A stretch of 64,000 nucleotides of DNA from Kocuria coralli (GTDB taxonomy: Bacteria > Actinomycetota > Actinomycetes > Actinomycetales > Micrococcaceae), in contig NZ_ML708611.1 in the NCBI RefSeq assembly GCF_008831305.1, forward strand, positions 62,001-126,000, read 5' to 3'. This document shows positions 15,894 through 24,753 of this stretch, one piece after another (position 1 is the first letter of the stretch; each line of letters starts with the position of its first letter). The notes beneath the pieces are model-generated. The model did not search any database. It saw only the letters and a program-made list of their open reading frames with translations, and was not told where the DNA came from. The position numbers and the translations under genes are program-made.

Positions 15894-16925
15894 ATGAAGA
15901 TCGGCCTGCTGACCAGCGGCGGCGACTGCCCCGGCCTCAACGCCGTGATCCGCGGCGCCGTGCTGCACGGCATCAAGTCCTACGACTACGAGTTCGTCGG
16001 CTTCCTGGACGGGTGGCGGGGAGTCCTCGAGGGCGACATCATGGACCTGCCCCGATCCTCCGTGCGCGGCCTGGCCCGCCAGGGAGGCACCATCCTCGGC
16101 ACCTCGCGCACCAACCCCTACGACGGCCCCCTCGGCGGACCGGAGAACATCAGCAAGGTGCTCGAACGCCTGGGAGTGGACGCGATCATCGCCGTCGGCG
16201 GCGAGGGGACCCTGGCGGGCGCCAAGCGGCTGTCCGACGCCGGCATTCCCGTGGTCGGCGTCCCCAAGACGATCGACAACGACCTCAAGGCCACCGACTA
16301 CACCTTCGGTTTCGACACCGCCGTGCAAATCGCCACCGATGCCATGGACCGCCTGCGGACCACCGGCGACTCCCACCATCGCTGCATGGTCGCGGAGGTC
16401 ATGGGACGGCACGTCGGCTGGATCGCGCTGCACTCGGGCATGTCCGCCGGCGCCCACGCCGTGCTGATTCCCGAGCGGAAGATCTCGATGGAGCAGGTCG
16501 CGGCCTGGGTCTCCGAGGTGCACGAGCGCGGCCGCTCGCCCCTGGTCGTCGTCGCCGAGGGCTTCATCCCCGAGGGCTTCGACGACGTCCTGCACGAGAA
16601 GGGCGTAGAGAAGGACGGCCGTCCGCGGCTGGGCGGGATCGGCGAGTACGTCACCCAGGAGATCGAGCGCCTGACCGGCATCGAGACCCGCAACACGACG
16701 CTGGGGCACATCCAGCGCGGAGGCGCCCCCACGGGCTTCGACCGCGTGCTGGCCACCCGGTTCGGCCTCAACGCCGTGAACCTGTGCCGCGAAGGCGCCT
16801 GGGGCAAGATGGTCGCCCTGCGCGGCACGGACGTGATCAGCGTGGACTTCGCCGAGGCCCTCGACGGTCTCAAGACCGTTCCCGAGGCCCGCTACGACGA
16901 GGCCCGGATCCTCTTCGGCCGCTGA
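15894..16925 (+). CDS. pfkA: 6-phosphofructokinase, actinobacterial group
   Basis: Glycolytic fructose-6-phosphate kinase, 343 residues. Motifs are TSGGDCPGLNAVIRG at the N-terminus, VGGEGTLAGA (residues 101-110), PKTIDND and EVMGRHVGWIA. Gly105 in GGEGT, rather than Asp, points to ATP instead of pyrophosphate as donor: characterised actinobacterial ATP enzymes have Gly here and PPi enzymes Asp. The PKTIDND lysine is common to both types in this group. The ATG at 15894 has AAGGAG six bases upstream. A TAGACT element stands about 45 bases upstream. Confidence 0.95.
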   Translation: MKIGLLTSGGDCPGLNAVIRGAVLHGIKSYDYEFVGFLDGWRGVLEGDIMDLPRSSVRGLARQGGTILGTSRTNPYDGPLGGPENISKVLERLGVDAIIAVGGEGTLAGAKRLSDAGIPVVGVPKTIDNDLKATDYTFGFDTAVQIATDAMDRLRTTGDSHHRCMVAEVMGRHVGWIALHSGMSAGAHAVLIPERKISMEQVAAWVSEVHERGRSPLVVVAEGFIPEGFDDVLHEKGVEKDGRPRLGGIGEYVTQEIERLTGIETRNTTLGHIQRGGAPTGFDRVLATRFGLNAVNLCREGAWGKMVALRGTDVISVDFAEALDGLKTVPEARYDEARILFGR

Positions 16926-16968
16926 TCCCCGGTTCCGGCCCCGGCCGGGTGCCCGGCTGAACGCCGTT

Positions 16969-16991
16969 CCCTGAGGACATCTTCCTCGGGG
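16969..16991. terminator. Hairpin between convergent pfkA and ygfZ-like gene
   Basis: 9-bp stem with one G-T pair (16969-16977 with 16983-16991) and a 5-base loop, between the two converging stops. Confidence 0.45.
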
Positions 16992-17033
16992 CTCCGGTGG
17001 CAGCCGGGCACTCTGCTCGGCGGCGGGGTGGAG

Positions 17034-18260
17034 TCAGCGGCGGTCCCGGGGAGCCCGTAGGAACCCCTTCTCGCGTTGCACGGCGCTGCCCGCCTCGGGA
17101 GGTACGACCACCGTCTGGGCCGCGGCCCACCGCTCTTCCCGCTGTCCGTCGACGGCAGCCGGATCCTGTCCCTCGGCCGCATCGTCCCTCGTGCTGCGCA
17201 CGACCAGGTCCGCGGCGGGATCCACCGACCGCTTGAGCACGGCCAGGGCGATGGGGCCCGCCTCGTAGTGCATCTGCGCCGCCGTCACCCGGCCCACCAC
17301 CCGGTCGCCGGCCAGCACCTCCGCACCCGCAGGGGGCACGGTGTGCTCGGAGCCGTCCAGGTCCAGGAAGGTCAGCCGGCGGGGCGGATGCCCCAGGTTG
17401 TGCACCCGGGCGATGGTCTCCTGCCCCTTGTAGCAGCCTTTCTCCAGGTGGACGGCCGTGCGCAACCAGTCGAGCTCATGGGGGACGCTCCGCTCGTCGG
17501 CGTCCACCCCCGCCCGGGGACGCCAGGCTTCGATCCGCAGGGCCTCTGCCGCCCAGGAGCCCGCGAGTCCCAGGCCGTCAGCCGCCGGGCCCGTGAGCGC
17601 GTCCGACAGGTCCGCGCGCCGGATCAGGATCTCGGACCACCGTCGCTGCGCAGCGGGGTGGCCATCCTGGATTCCGTAGGCCCACCCGCCGTGCGTCACG
17701 CCCGGCCAGGGGTCCTTCCAGATGAGCGGCAGCCCGGAGTCGGCATCGGTTCCGGTGCCCGGCTCGAGCCCGCAGGCCAGTTCCGCCGAGGCGGACCGGA
17801 GGTGCTCGGGAACCTCGACGGCGCCGATCACCGCGATGTCCTCCGACCGGTCGGCCACCTCGACGCGCAGCGCGAAGCGCATGCTCTCCAGCCACGAGCG
17901 CAGCGACTCGGTCTCGGAAGCCTCCGTGACCAGATAGGTCCGCGTCCCGTCGTCGAAGACATGGGGGGCGGACTCGATCCGGCCCTGGACGGAGAGGAAC
18001 AGCGTCTCCGAGCTGTCTCCGGGGACCAGGCTGGTGAGCACCTGGGAGCTCAAGGTCGTGAGCCAGCTCAGCCGGTCGGGCCCGTCGACGGTCAGCACGC
18101 CTTTATGCGAGAGGTCGACCACCGCGGTGCCCTCGGCGAGCGCGCGCTGCTCCCGCAGCGGGTCCCCGTAGTGGGCGGCGGTGCCGGCATCGGGCCCGGC
18201 CGCTTCCACGGCGCCGGCGGCCTCCTCCAGCAGCGGCGAATGATAGGCGGCCCCTGCCAC
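17034..18260 (-). CDS. ygfZ: YgfZ/GcvT-like folate-binding protein
   Basis: Tetrahydrofolate-binding protein of the YgfZ (COG0354) family, linked to iron-sulfur enzyme maintenance. 408 residues; the actinobacterial form is longer than E. coli YgfZ. The family signature KGCYKGQETIAR is present with its conserved cysteine, about two-thirds along, and the GcvT-like N-terminal part has VVDLSHKGVLTVDGPDRL. I take the GTG at 18260, five bases after the stop of the preceding gene, with GAAGGG upstream; the frame continues upstream without homology. It is the last gene of a four-gene minus-strand operon. Confidence 0.9.
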   Translation of the reverse strand: MAGAAYHSPLLEEAAGAVEAAGPDAGTAAHYGDPLREQRALAEGTAVVDLSHKGVLTVDGPDRLSWLTTLSSQVLTSLVPGDSSETLFLSVQGRIESAPHVFDDGTRTYLVTEASETESLRSWLESMRFALRVEVADRSEDIAVIGAVEVPEHLRSASAELACGLEPGTGTDADSGLPLIWKDPWPGVTHGGWAYGIQDGHPAAQRRWSEILIRRADLSDALTGPAADGLGLAGSWAAEALRIEAWRPRAGVDADERSVPHELDWLRTAVHLEKGCYKGQETIARVHNLGHPPRRLTFLDLDGSEHTVPPAGAEVLAGDRVVGRVTAAQMHYEAGPIALAVLKRSVDPAADLVVRSTRDDAAEGQDPAAVDGQREERWAAAQTVVVPPEAGSAVQREKGFLRAPRDRR

Positions 18261-18265
18261 GTCGA

Positions 18266-18865
18266 TCAGCCCTTCTTCTTGAGCTCGGCGGAGGCGTGGG
18301 TGGCCAGGGAATGGCCGTCCGCGGCCATGTCCCATGCCCAGAACAGCTCGCCGTTGACCAGGCCGTACATCCGGGTGGCCGCGGCGTAGGGCTTCGCCCC
18401 GGCCGAGCGCAGCACGGCGTCGGTGCCGAGCTGGATCCTGGGGCCGTTGATCTCCCCCACGTAGAGCTCGCAGATGCCGCCGGGCCGGTTGATCGTGGCC
18501 AGGACCGGGAACCCGCCGCTGTCCGTGCGCAGCCGTTCCACGCCTTCCGCGTCCCGCACGACGGGGACGACGTCGGGAGGGAGGATCCCCGGGCCCATGT
18601 CGCCGTCCTCGAACCTGCGGTCCAGCTGCCAGAAGCCGTGTTCCACGGCCGCCAGGCGCGACGGGAGGCCGTCGTCGTCGATCAGGTGGGTCTCGGCCCG
18701 GTACTCGAGGAACGGGAGCCCGTGATGGGCGAAGTGCACGTGCTGGCGGAAGGGCCGCTGTTCTACGTCGTCGTAGCCCAGGAAGCCATCGCCTTCCCAT
18801 TCACCCAGGAGCCAGGCGAACGGTACGAGTTCGGGGGTGAGATCCGAGGGGATTTCGATGGGCAC
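18266..18865 (-). CDS. Nitrobindin-like heme-binding / FABP-family protein
   Basis: Ten-stranded beta-barrel protein of the nitrobindin (THAP4 C-terminal-like, DUF1794) family. Relatives bind heme and isomerise peroxynitrite or react with NO. 199 residues. The family motif LLGEWEGDGFLGY is at about residues 18-30, HGFWQLDRR is in the middle, and MYGLVNGELFWAWDMAA near the end is followed by a His in ATHASAEL at the position of the heme-ligand His of the mycobacterial homologue (inferred by eye). GTG start at 18865, two bases after the preceding tiny gene. Confidence 0.88.
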   Translation of the reverse strand: MPIEIPSDLTPELVPFAWLLGEWEGDGFLGYDDVEQRPFRQHVHFAHHGLPFLEYRAETHLIDDDGLPSRLAAVEHGFWQLDRRFEDGDMGPGILPPDVVPVVRDAEGVERLRTDSGGFPVLATINRPGGICELYVGEINGPRIQLGTDAVLRSAGAKPYAAATRMYGLVNGELFWAWDMAADGHSLATHASAELKKKG

Positions 18866-18867
18866 GG

Positions 18868-18975
18868 TTACTTCTGGCCCTTGAAAAGGCCCTTCAGGAC
18901 GACGCCGGCGATCCCGGCGATGCACAGGGTGGCCAGGACGAGCAGGACCAGGAAGAAGATCTCGAGAGCAAGCAT
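18868..18975 (-). CDS. 35-residue single-helix membrane peptide
   Basis: Very short gene starting at the ATG at 18975 and ending TAA. The product begins MLALEIFFLVLLVLA, continues as a hydrophobic helix to about residue 27 and ends in a basic tail (LKGLFKGQK). It is packed between two genes with gaps of 4 and 2 bases, so translation coupling is likely. No family is recognised. Support comes from the exact fit in the operon and the helix plus positive tail, not from homology. Confidence 0.6.
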   Translation of the reverse strand: MLALEIFFLVLLVLATLCIAGIAGVVLKGLFKGQK

Positions 18976-18979
18976 GGCC

Positions 18980-19588
18980 TCAAGCTACCACGAGGCCCAC
19001 GATCTGGGAGGTGACCAGGACGGCGGGACCCAGCAGCGCCACGGGGGTCACCCCCAGTGACAGGGCACCTCTCCGGGGGCCCTCCTTGGGCGCCGATGCG
19101 ATGAGCCGGGCACCGATCACGCCGATGACGAGGAAGCTCACCGCCCCGGAGATCAGGACCGGCGCCACCGGCGACCGGCCGAGGTCGTGCAGGTACTGGG
19201 AGAGCGCGATCCATCCCGAGCTGGAGACCACGGCCAGCACGGCCACCACGGAGGAGATCGTGGATTCGAGACGGTAGCGGGCGCCTTCCCCCCGGACGAG
19301 CTCGGCGATGAAGATCGCGATCAGCGCCATGCCCACGATGGCCGGGAGCCACACGAGCCGCTGGTCGGGCTGCCACCAGGAGAGCATCGCGGCCAGGACG
19401 CCGCTGGTCAGGATGATGACGTTGTGACGGTAGCGGGCGCGGATGCCCACCGCCGAGGACCATCCGGATCCGATCACCACGCTCATGGCGATCACCACCA
19501 CCACGGGGGCGGGACCGCCCATCGCGGCGGCGGCCAGGGCGATGATCAAGGCCATGATCGAGATGACGATGATCTGGAGATAACGCAT
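18980..19588 (-). CDS. Multi-pass membrane protein of unknown function
   Basis: 202 residues with about six hydrophobic segments and few polar loops. The first helix starts at once (MRYLQIIVISIMALIIALAAAA) and later ones are near residues 30-45, 60-75, 80-95, 115-135 and 145-165. No catalytic motif is seen. I choose the ATG at 19588 because CAGGAA lies upstream; an ATG at 19609 would add seven residues without a ribosome-binding site. First gene of the operon leading to the 35-residue peptide, the nitrobindin-like protein and the YgfZ-like protein. Confidence 0.7.
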   Translation of the reverse strand: MRYLQIIVISIMALIIALAAAAMGGPAPVVVVIAMSVVIGSGWSSAVGIRARYRHNVIILTSGVLAAMLSWWQPDQRLVWLPAIVGMALIAIFIAELVRGEGARYRLESTISSVVAVLAVVSSSGWIALSQYLHDLGRSPVAPVLISGAVSFLVIGVIGARLIASAPKEGPRRGALSLGVTPVALLGPAVLVTSQIVGLVVA

Positions 19589-19789
19589 GTGGTGGTTCCT
19601 GGCTCGCATTCATCGGGGCACCGCGGCTGCTGCCGCATCACATCGGCAAAACACCGGGCGGGCCGGTACGGGTGCTGGGGTATTCTCTGGACCGTGAGCC
19701 CCACGATAGCGGGCTAGATCACTTTCCGGCCCATTCACCGCGAGCCCGGTGCGTGCACATCCTCGCAATGCGCCAGAAACACGGGGACC

Positions 19790-19795
19790 TATAAT
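19790..19795 (+). promoter_or_regulatory. Perfect TATAAT upstream of glnR
   Basis: A consensus -10 hexamer is rare in this GC-rich sequence. No good -35 is visible at 17-18 bases. It would give glnR a leader of about 130 bases. The rest of 19610-19935 holds no gene. Confidence 0.45.
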
Positions 19796-19935
19796 TCACA
19801 GCAGACCGCATGCGTCTGTCCGCACCGTCCACCGGACGGACGTTTCGCTCGTGTCACGCTCCTGCGACGGCCACGTGCCGGTCGGGGGTCAGCGCAGCAC
19901 ACGTGTGTCAGTGACGGACGACAGGAGTTAACCGG

Positions 19936-20640
19936 TTGATCGAGATCCTCATGCTCACAGACGCAACCGGACCCTCCACCTCCGTGTTGCCGGCCCTGGA
20001 CCTGCTCAACCACCGCGTGGCGGTCCAGCCCACCCGGTTCGTCTCGGGCGCGGTGGACGCCGTGGACGCGGATCTGGTGATCATCGACGGCCGCCGCGAT
20101 CTGATCTCGGCGAGGAACCTCGCTCAGCTCCTGCGCGGCAAAGGACTCGAGGCCGCCGTGCTGATGGTGCTCACCGAAGGCGGCATGGCGGCGGTGGCCT
20201 CCACCTGGATGGTCGATGACGTCGTCCTGGACTCCGCGGGCCCGGCAGAGGTCGAGGCCCGGCTGCGGCTGGCGGCGGCCCGGACCGCGACCGTCGACGA
20301 CGAGGACGACCCCCGGATCCACGCCGGTGCGGTGATCATCGACGAGGCCGCCTACTCCGCCCATGTGGGCGGAGAGGCCCTGAACCTGACCTACAAGGAG
20401 TTCGAGCTGCTGAAGTTCCTGGCCCAGAACCAGGGTCGGGTCTTCACCCGCGCGCAACTGCTCTCCGAGGTTTGGGGTTACGACTACTACGGTGGCACTA
20501 GAACTGTCGATGTCCACGTTCGTCGTCTGCGCTCCAAACTGGGTGCCGACCACGAGCAGATGATCACCACAGTGCGCAACGTGGGCTACAGCCTCGCCGC
20601 CGAGCGTTCCTCCGAGCGCCGTTTCGCCGGCGAGTCCTGA
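19936..20640 (+). CDS. glnR: Orphan OmpR-family regulator GlnR
   Basis: Global nitrogen regulator of actinobacteria. 234 residues. The atypical receiver domain retains Asp51 in VIIDGRRDL but lacks the usual acidic pocket and has no partner kinase, as in Streptomyces GlnR. The C-terminal winged helix holds [20 protein letters not shown] and [21 protein letters not shown] use the TTG at 19936 because AGGAG lies eight bases upstream. mshD follows in the same direction, as in mycobacteria, which supports the assignment. Confidence 0.9.
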   Translation: MIEILMLTDATGPSTSVLPALDLLNHRVAVQPTRFVSGAVDAVDADLVIIDGRRDLISARNLAQLLRGKGLEAAVLMVLTEGGMAAVASTWMVDDVVLDSAGPAEVEARLRLAAARTATVDDEDDPRIHAGAVIIDEAAYSAHVGGEALNLTYKEFELLKFLAQNQGRVFTRAQLLSEVWGYDYYGGTRTVDVHVRRLRSKLGADHEQMITTVRNVGYSLAAERSSERRFAGES

Positions 20641-20678
20641 GCACGGCCCCTGGGTTGCGCACGGGAAAGCGAGGAACC

Positions 20679-21653
20679 GTGCCCCAGGAAGAGCCCTCTC
20701 CGTCCCAGGTCCCGGCTGCAGCCGATCCGAAGGAGCCCACGATCGCCAAGCTGCGGGCCGGTGCCGAGACCGCCCGGCGCGTGCAGGAACTCGCCAGGGC
20801 CGCCGAGGCGGAGGACGGCGATCCTCCTTTCTCCGACCAGACCCTGGTGGAGCTCCGTTCGGCACGGCAGCAGGTCACGGTCCTGGGCGCGGCTCATCCG
20901 GAGGGCGAGCACGCACCGCTGGTGGCCGCCGCGGTCCTGGTGCGTCCCGGCGACGGCTCCCCTGCCCTGCTCGAGGCGGTCGTGGCGCCGGAGGCGCGGG
21001 GTCTGGGACTGGGCCGCGGCGTGATCCGGCAGGCCCTGGAGACCGTCGACGGCCCGGTGGACGCCTGGGCCCACGGAGATCATGCCGCGGCCCGTGCCCT
21101 GGCCGCCTCCCTGGGCTTCACCCCCGCCCGGGAACTGCACCGCCTGCTCCGTCCCCTCGCAGGGGTGAGCCGGGAACTGCCCGTACGGTTGCCGGAGGGC
21201 ATCGGACTGCGGTCCTTCGAAACCGGCCAGGACGAAAGCGCCTGGCTCGAGGTCAACGCGGCCGCCTTCGCCGATCACCCGGAGCAGGGCCGGATGACCC
21301 TGGCGGACCTCCAGGAGCGGCAGGCCGAGGACTGGTTCGATCCCCGGGGGTTCCTGATCGCCCATCCCCTGGAGGACCCCCGTGACATCGCGGGCTTCCA
21401 CTGGACCAAGATCCACCCGGCCACGGCCCACGACCCCGCTCGCGGCGAGGTCCACGTGGTCGGCGTCGCCCCCGGTTACCAGGGCAGGGGGCTGGGCAAG
21501 GCGCTGACCGTCGCGGGGCTGCACTACCTGGCCGAGCAGGGCCTGGGCGAGGTGCTGCTGTACGTGGACGGCGACAACCGGCCCGCAATGAGCCTCTACC
21601 GGTCCATCGGGTTCGAGCCCTGGCACCTGGACGTGATGTTCAGCCGCCGCTGA
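20679..21653 (+). CDS. mshD: Mycothiol synthase
   Basis: Acetyl-CoA:Cys-GlcN-Ins acetyltransferase, last step of mycothiol synthesis. 324 residues in two GNAT halves. The N-terminal half has the acetyl-CoA loop VVAPEARGLGLGRGVI, the catalytic C-terminal half has VGVAPGYQGRGLGKALTVA and DGDNRPAMSLYRSIGF. Start chosen at the GTG at 20679 with GAGG just upstream; a TTG at 20655 is possible. It follows glnR by 38 bases. Confidence 0.92.
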   Translation: MPQEEPSPSQVPAAADPKEPTIAKLRAGAETARRVQELARAAEAEDGDPPFSDQTLVELRSARQQVTVLGAAHPEGEHAPLVAAAVLVRPGDGSPALLEAVVAPEARGLGLGRGVIRQALETVDGPVDAWAHGDHAAARALAASLGFTPARELHRLLRPLAGVSRELPVRLPEGIGLRSFETGQDESAWLEVNAAAFADHPEQGRMTLADLQERQAEDWFDPRGFLIAHPLEDPRDIAGFHWTKIHPATAHDPARGEVHVVGVAPGYQGRGLGKALTVAGLHYLAEQGLGEVLLYVDGDNRPAMSLYRSIGFEPWHLDVMFSRR

Positions 21654-21819
21654 CGGCGGGGCGCAGTCCGTCACCTCACCGGCGGACCGGCCGTTCGGGT
21701 TAGCATGTCCTCGCCCAGGGATATCGGACCGCCGTCGTCGGTGGTCGCCCGTCCCGTGAACGATGCCGTCCATCCCGTTCACACCAGTAGGTCTGCGACG
21801 AAAGGAAGCCGGGAACCCT

Positions 21820-22791
21820 ATGGCCAGAACTGCCTACCGCACCTCGGCGCAGGTCCCCGACTCCGCCCCGGACGTCCGCGCAGCGGGTTGCCTGTGCTGG
21901 CGCCCGTCCAGCGGCGGCGGGATCGAGGTCCTGGTGATCCACAGGCCGCGCTACGACGACTGGTCCTGGCCCAAGGGCAAGCTCGAGGCCGAGGAGACCC
22001 TGCCCGAGGCCGCCTACCGCGAGGTGCACGAGGAAGTGGGCCTGAAGGTCCGGCTGGGGGCGCCGCTGCCCGTGATGTCCTACAAGGTCAAGTGCGGGAT
22101 GAAGCACGTCTACTACTGGACCGCGGAGATCTCGCCCTTCAGCGAGGCCCGTGCCGACGGCAAGGAGGTCGACGAGCTGCGGTGGGTCACCCCGGAGCGG
22201 GCCGTGCGGATGCTCAGCAACACCTCCGACCTGGTGCCGTTGCGGAGGCTGGTCGAGCTCCACAACGCGGGAGACCTCGCGGTGCGCCCGGCGATCGTCG
22301 TGCGGCACGCCAAGGCCAAGCCGCGTTCGTCGTGGTCCCGGGCGGAGGGCGACCGGCCCCTCGCCGCCACGGGCAAGCGGCAGGCACTCGCCGTGACCCG
22401 GCTGCTCACGTCGTGGTCACCGGAGCGGGTGCTGTCCTCGCCCTGGCTGCGCTGCCTGTCCACGGTGACCCCGTACGCCAAGAACGCTGGCCTGAAGGTC
22501 AAGGAGCGGCCCGCGCTCACGGAAGCGGCCCACAAGCGCAGCCCGAAGAAGGCCGCTGCCGTGGTGGAGACCCTCTTCGACAAGGACCGGCCGGTGGTCC
22601 TCTGCACGCACCGGCCCGTGCTGCCCACCGTCCTGAAGGTCCTGGGGCGGCACATGCCTGCCGACATGCGCTCACTGCTGCCGGAAGAAGACCCCTATCT
22701 CGCCCCGGGCGAGCTGATCGTCCTGCAGGTCTCCCGCAGGCACCGTCACCGCGTGGTCTCGGCGGAGATCGTCAGACCCTTCGATTCCTGA
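21820..22791 (+). CDS. mutT1: MutT1-type NUDIX hydrolase with histidine phosphatase domain
   Basis: Two-domain enzyme like mycobacterial MutT1, which hydrolyses 8-oxo-dGTP/GTP and diadenosine polyphosphates. 323 residues. The N-terminal NUDIX box starts at [20 protein letters not shown] and matches the G-x5-E-x7-REUxEExGU pattern. The C-terminal SixA-like phosphatase domain starts with [10 protein letters not shown] (RH active-site motif) and has a second His in [10 protein letters not shown]. The ATG at 21820 has AAGGAAG upstream at a longish spacing. Stands between mshD and thyA, so it may help nucleotide-pool cleaning; that link is only context. Confidence 0.87.
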   Translation: MARTAYRTSAQVPDSAPDVRAAGCLCWRPSSGGGIEVLVIHRPRYDDWSWPKGKLEAEETLPEAAYREVHEEVGLKVRLGAPLPVMSYKVKCGMKHVYYWTAEISPFSEARADGKEVDELRWVTPERAVRMLSNTSDLVPLRRLVELHNAGDLAVRPAIVVRHAKAKPRSSWSRAEGDRPLAATGKRQALAVTRLLTSWSPERVLSSPWLRCLSTVTPYAKNAGLKVKERPALTEAAHKRSPKKAAAVVETLFDKDRPVVLCTHRPVLPTVLKVLGRHMPADMRSLLPEEDPYLAPGELIVLQVSRRHRHRVVSAEIVRPFDS

Positions 22792-22867
22792 CCCGCACCC
22801 GGGGTCCCCGCCGGAGCGCGTTCCGCTCTCCGCCCGCCCACGTCCCACGCCGCCCGAGGAGCAACCC

Positions 22868-23683
22868 TTGATCCCCACACCGTACGAGGACCTGCTGCGC
22901 GAAGTGGCCGCCACCGGGACCCGCAAGTCCGACCGCACGGGCACCGGGACCCGCTCGGTGTTCGGCCGCCAGCTCCGCTACGACCTCTCCGAGTCCTTCC
23001 CCCTGCTGACCACCAAGCGCGTGCACTTCAGGTCGGTCGCGCTCGAGCTCCTGTGGTTCCTCCGGGGCTCTTCCAACGTGCGCTGGCTGCAGGAGCGCGG
23101 CGTCAGCATCTGGGACGAGTGGGCCGACGACGACGGCGAGCTCGGACCGGTCTACGGCGTCCAGTGGCGCTCCTGGCCGGCCCCGGACGGCCGGACCGTG
23201 GACCAGATCGCCAATGTGGTGGAGCAGATCCGCGTCAACCCCGATTCGCGGCGCCACATCGTCACCGCCTGGAATCCCGCCGAGGTCGACGACATGGCGC
23301 TGCCGCCGTGCCATGCGCTGTTCCAGTTCTGGGTCCAGCCGCAGGAGGAGGGGCCGTCCAGGCTCTCCTGCCAGCTCTATCAGCGGTCCGCCGACATGTT
23401 CCTGGGCGTGCCGTTCAACATCGCCTCCTACGCCCTGCTGACGCTGATGGTCGCCCAGCAGACGGACCTGCTCCCCGGTGAGTTCATCTGGACCGGCGGG
23501 GACGTGCACGTCTACGACAACCACCAGGAACAGGTGGCCGAGCAGCTCTCCCGCGAGCCGTACCCGTACCCGCAGGTGCGATTCGCCCGCAGACCCGACT
23601 CGATCTTCGACTACCGGTTCGAGGACATCGAGCTGGCGGGCTACCGGCACCACCCGGGCATCAAGGCACCGGTCGCCGTATGA
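22868..23683 (+). CDS. thyA: Thymidylate synthase
   Basis: Makes dTMP from dUMP with methylene-tetrahydrofolate. 271 residues, about the length of E. coli ThyA. Catalytic Cys148 is in [21 protein letters not shown] supplies the phosphate-binding arginines, and [17 protein letters not shown] is the folate/substrate region. TTG start at 22868 with GAGGAG seven bases before. Its stop overlaps the dfrA ATG by four bases (ATGA), so dihydrofolate produced here is recycled by the coupled gene. Confidence 0.97.
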   Translation: MIPTPYEDLLREVAATGTRKSDRTGTGTRSVFGRQLRYDLSESFPLLTTKRVHFRSVALELLWFLRGSSNVRWLQERGVSIWDEWADDDGELGPVYGVQWRSWPAPDGRTVDQIANVVEQIRVNPDSRRHIVTAWNPAEVDDMALPPCHALFQFWVQPQEEGPSRLSCQLYQRSADMFLGVPFNIASYALLTLMVAQQTDLLPGEFIWTGGDVHVYDNHQEQVAEQLSREPYPYPQVRFARRPDSIFDYRFEDIELAGYRHHPGIKAPVAV

Positions 23684-24267
23684 GCCCTCAGCGGATCGCG
23701 GCCATCTGGGCGCAGACCCGGGACGGCGTGATCGGCCGCGACGGGACCATGCCGTGGCATGTCCCCGAGGACTTCGCGCATTTCAAGGCCGAGACCGAGG
23801 GCCATCCCGTGATCATGGGACGCCGCACCTGGGAGTCCTTCCCGGCGAGGTTCCGGCCTCTGCCGGGCCGGACGAACATCGTGATCACCTCCCGCCCCTC
23901 GAGCGTCGAGACCGGCCCCGCGGCCGGCGCGGACTCCACCGCGGCTGCGGCCGGGGAGCCGGCCACCAGCGTCGTGGTCGCCGGTTCCTACCACCAGGCC
24001 GTGGCCCTCGCGGCCGACGCGCCCGGCGGCGAGCTGACCTGGGTGATCGGCGGTGGCCGGCTCTACCGCCAGGCGATCGAGGATCCGCGCCATCCCGTGA
24101 CCCGGGCCGTGATCTCCCTCCTGGACCTGGAGACGGACGGCGACACCCGCGCCCCCGAGCTCGGCCCCGGCTGGCACCTGGCGGATGACGGCGAACCGCG
24201 CTCCTCGCGCACGGGCATCGGCTGGCGGGTGCAGGTCTGGCAGCGAAGCGGCCCGCACCACGACTAG
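23680..24267 (+). CDS. dfrA: Dihydrofolate reductase
   Basis: Reduces dihydrofolate to tetrahydrofolate. 195 residues, longer than the usual 160. Visible motifs are [20 protein letters not shown] with the catalytic acid, [12 protein letters not shown], and [13 protein letters not shown]. An Ala/Gly-rich insertion at about residues 75-97 explains the extra length and lies in a surface loop between the TSRP segment and VVVAGS. The ATG overlaps the thyA stop; translation coupling is expected. Confidence 0.95.
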   Translation: MSPQRIAAIWAQTRDGVIGRDGTMPWHVPEDFAHFKAETEGHPVIMGRRTWESFPARFRPLPGRTNIVITSRPSSVETGPAAGADSTAAAAGEPATSVVVAGSYHQAVALAADAPGGELTWVIGGGRLYRQAIEDPRHPVTRAVISLLDLETDGDTRAPELGPGWHLADDGEPRSSRTGIGWRVQVWQRSGPHHD

Positions 24268-24330
24268 AAGCACCGGAACCGGCTAGAGTCGGATGCATCA
24301 CATCCGCCCCCACGACGCTAGGAGGCCCCC

Positions 24331-24660
24331 GTGACCGCTCAGAGCGCCGAGTTCAACGAACCTCAGATCCGCGACGATCCCTCGCTCAGACTGGTGGACA
24401 ACCCGGATCAATCCCGGGTGGAGCTGTGGAACGACACCACCTTCATCGGCTTCGTGGGAGTGCAGCGGGTGCAGGACGGCACCGTCGAGCTGCAGCACAC
24501 CATCATCGACGAGCGCTTCGGGCGTCAGGGCTACGCCCGCACGCTGATCACGCTGGTCCTGGACAGCTGCCGGGCCTCCGGGGTGCTGATCCACCCAACC
24601 TGCACCTATGTCCAGGACTACCTCCGGCGTTTCCCGCAATACCAGGACCTGGTGGCCTGA
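24331..24660 (+). CDS. GNAT family N-acetyltransferase (NATD1/YjdJ type)
   Basis: Small acetyltransferase-fold protein, 109 residues. Features are LQHTIIDERFGRQGYARTLI (short acetyl-CoA loop) and HPTCTYVQDYLRRFPQYQDL, typical of the N-acetyltransferase-domain-containing NATD1-like group; the conserved Cys lies in the TCTYV segment. Substrate unknown. GTG start at 24331 with GGAGG upstream. Lies alone between dfrA and asd. Confidence 0.85.
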   Translation: MTAQSAEFNEPQIRDDPSLRLVDNPDQSRVELWNDTTFIGFVGVQRVQDGTVELQHTIIDERFGRQGYARTLITLVLDSCRASGVLIHPTCTYVQDYLRRFPQYQDLVA

Positions 24661-24740
24661 GCCCCCGCGGCTCCCGCCGGGCGCCGTCGCGAGCTGCCTC
24701 ACATCATGACGCCCGGCTCGAAGGCCGCCGGTGCTGTCCG

Positions 24741-24746
24741 TAGACT
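24741..24746 (+). promoter_or_regulatory. -10 element of a probable leaderless asd promoter
   Basis: TAGACT ends 7 bases before the asd ATG and no ribosome-binding site follows, so transcription probably starts at or next to the ATG. The -35 region is weak. Confidence 0.5.
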
Positions 24747-24753
24747 GGGGCGC

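Noticed and set aside
15894-16925. Pyrophosphate-dependent phosphofructokinase
   Set aside because: The GGEGT motif has Gly, not Asp, at the donor-selecting position, so ATP is more likely.
18269-18800. N-terminal extension of the YgfZ-like frame up to 18800
   Set aside because: The extension overlaps the nitrobindin-like gene and encodes only Arg/Pro/Gly-rich shadow sequence; the GTG at 18260 sits right after that gene.
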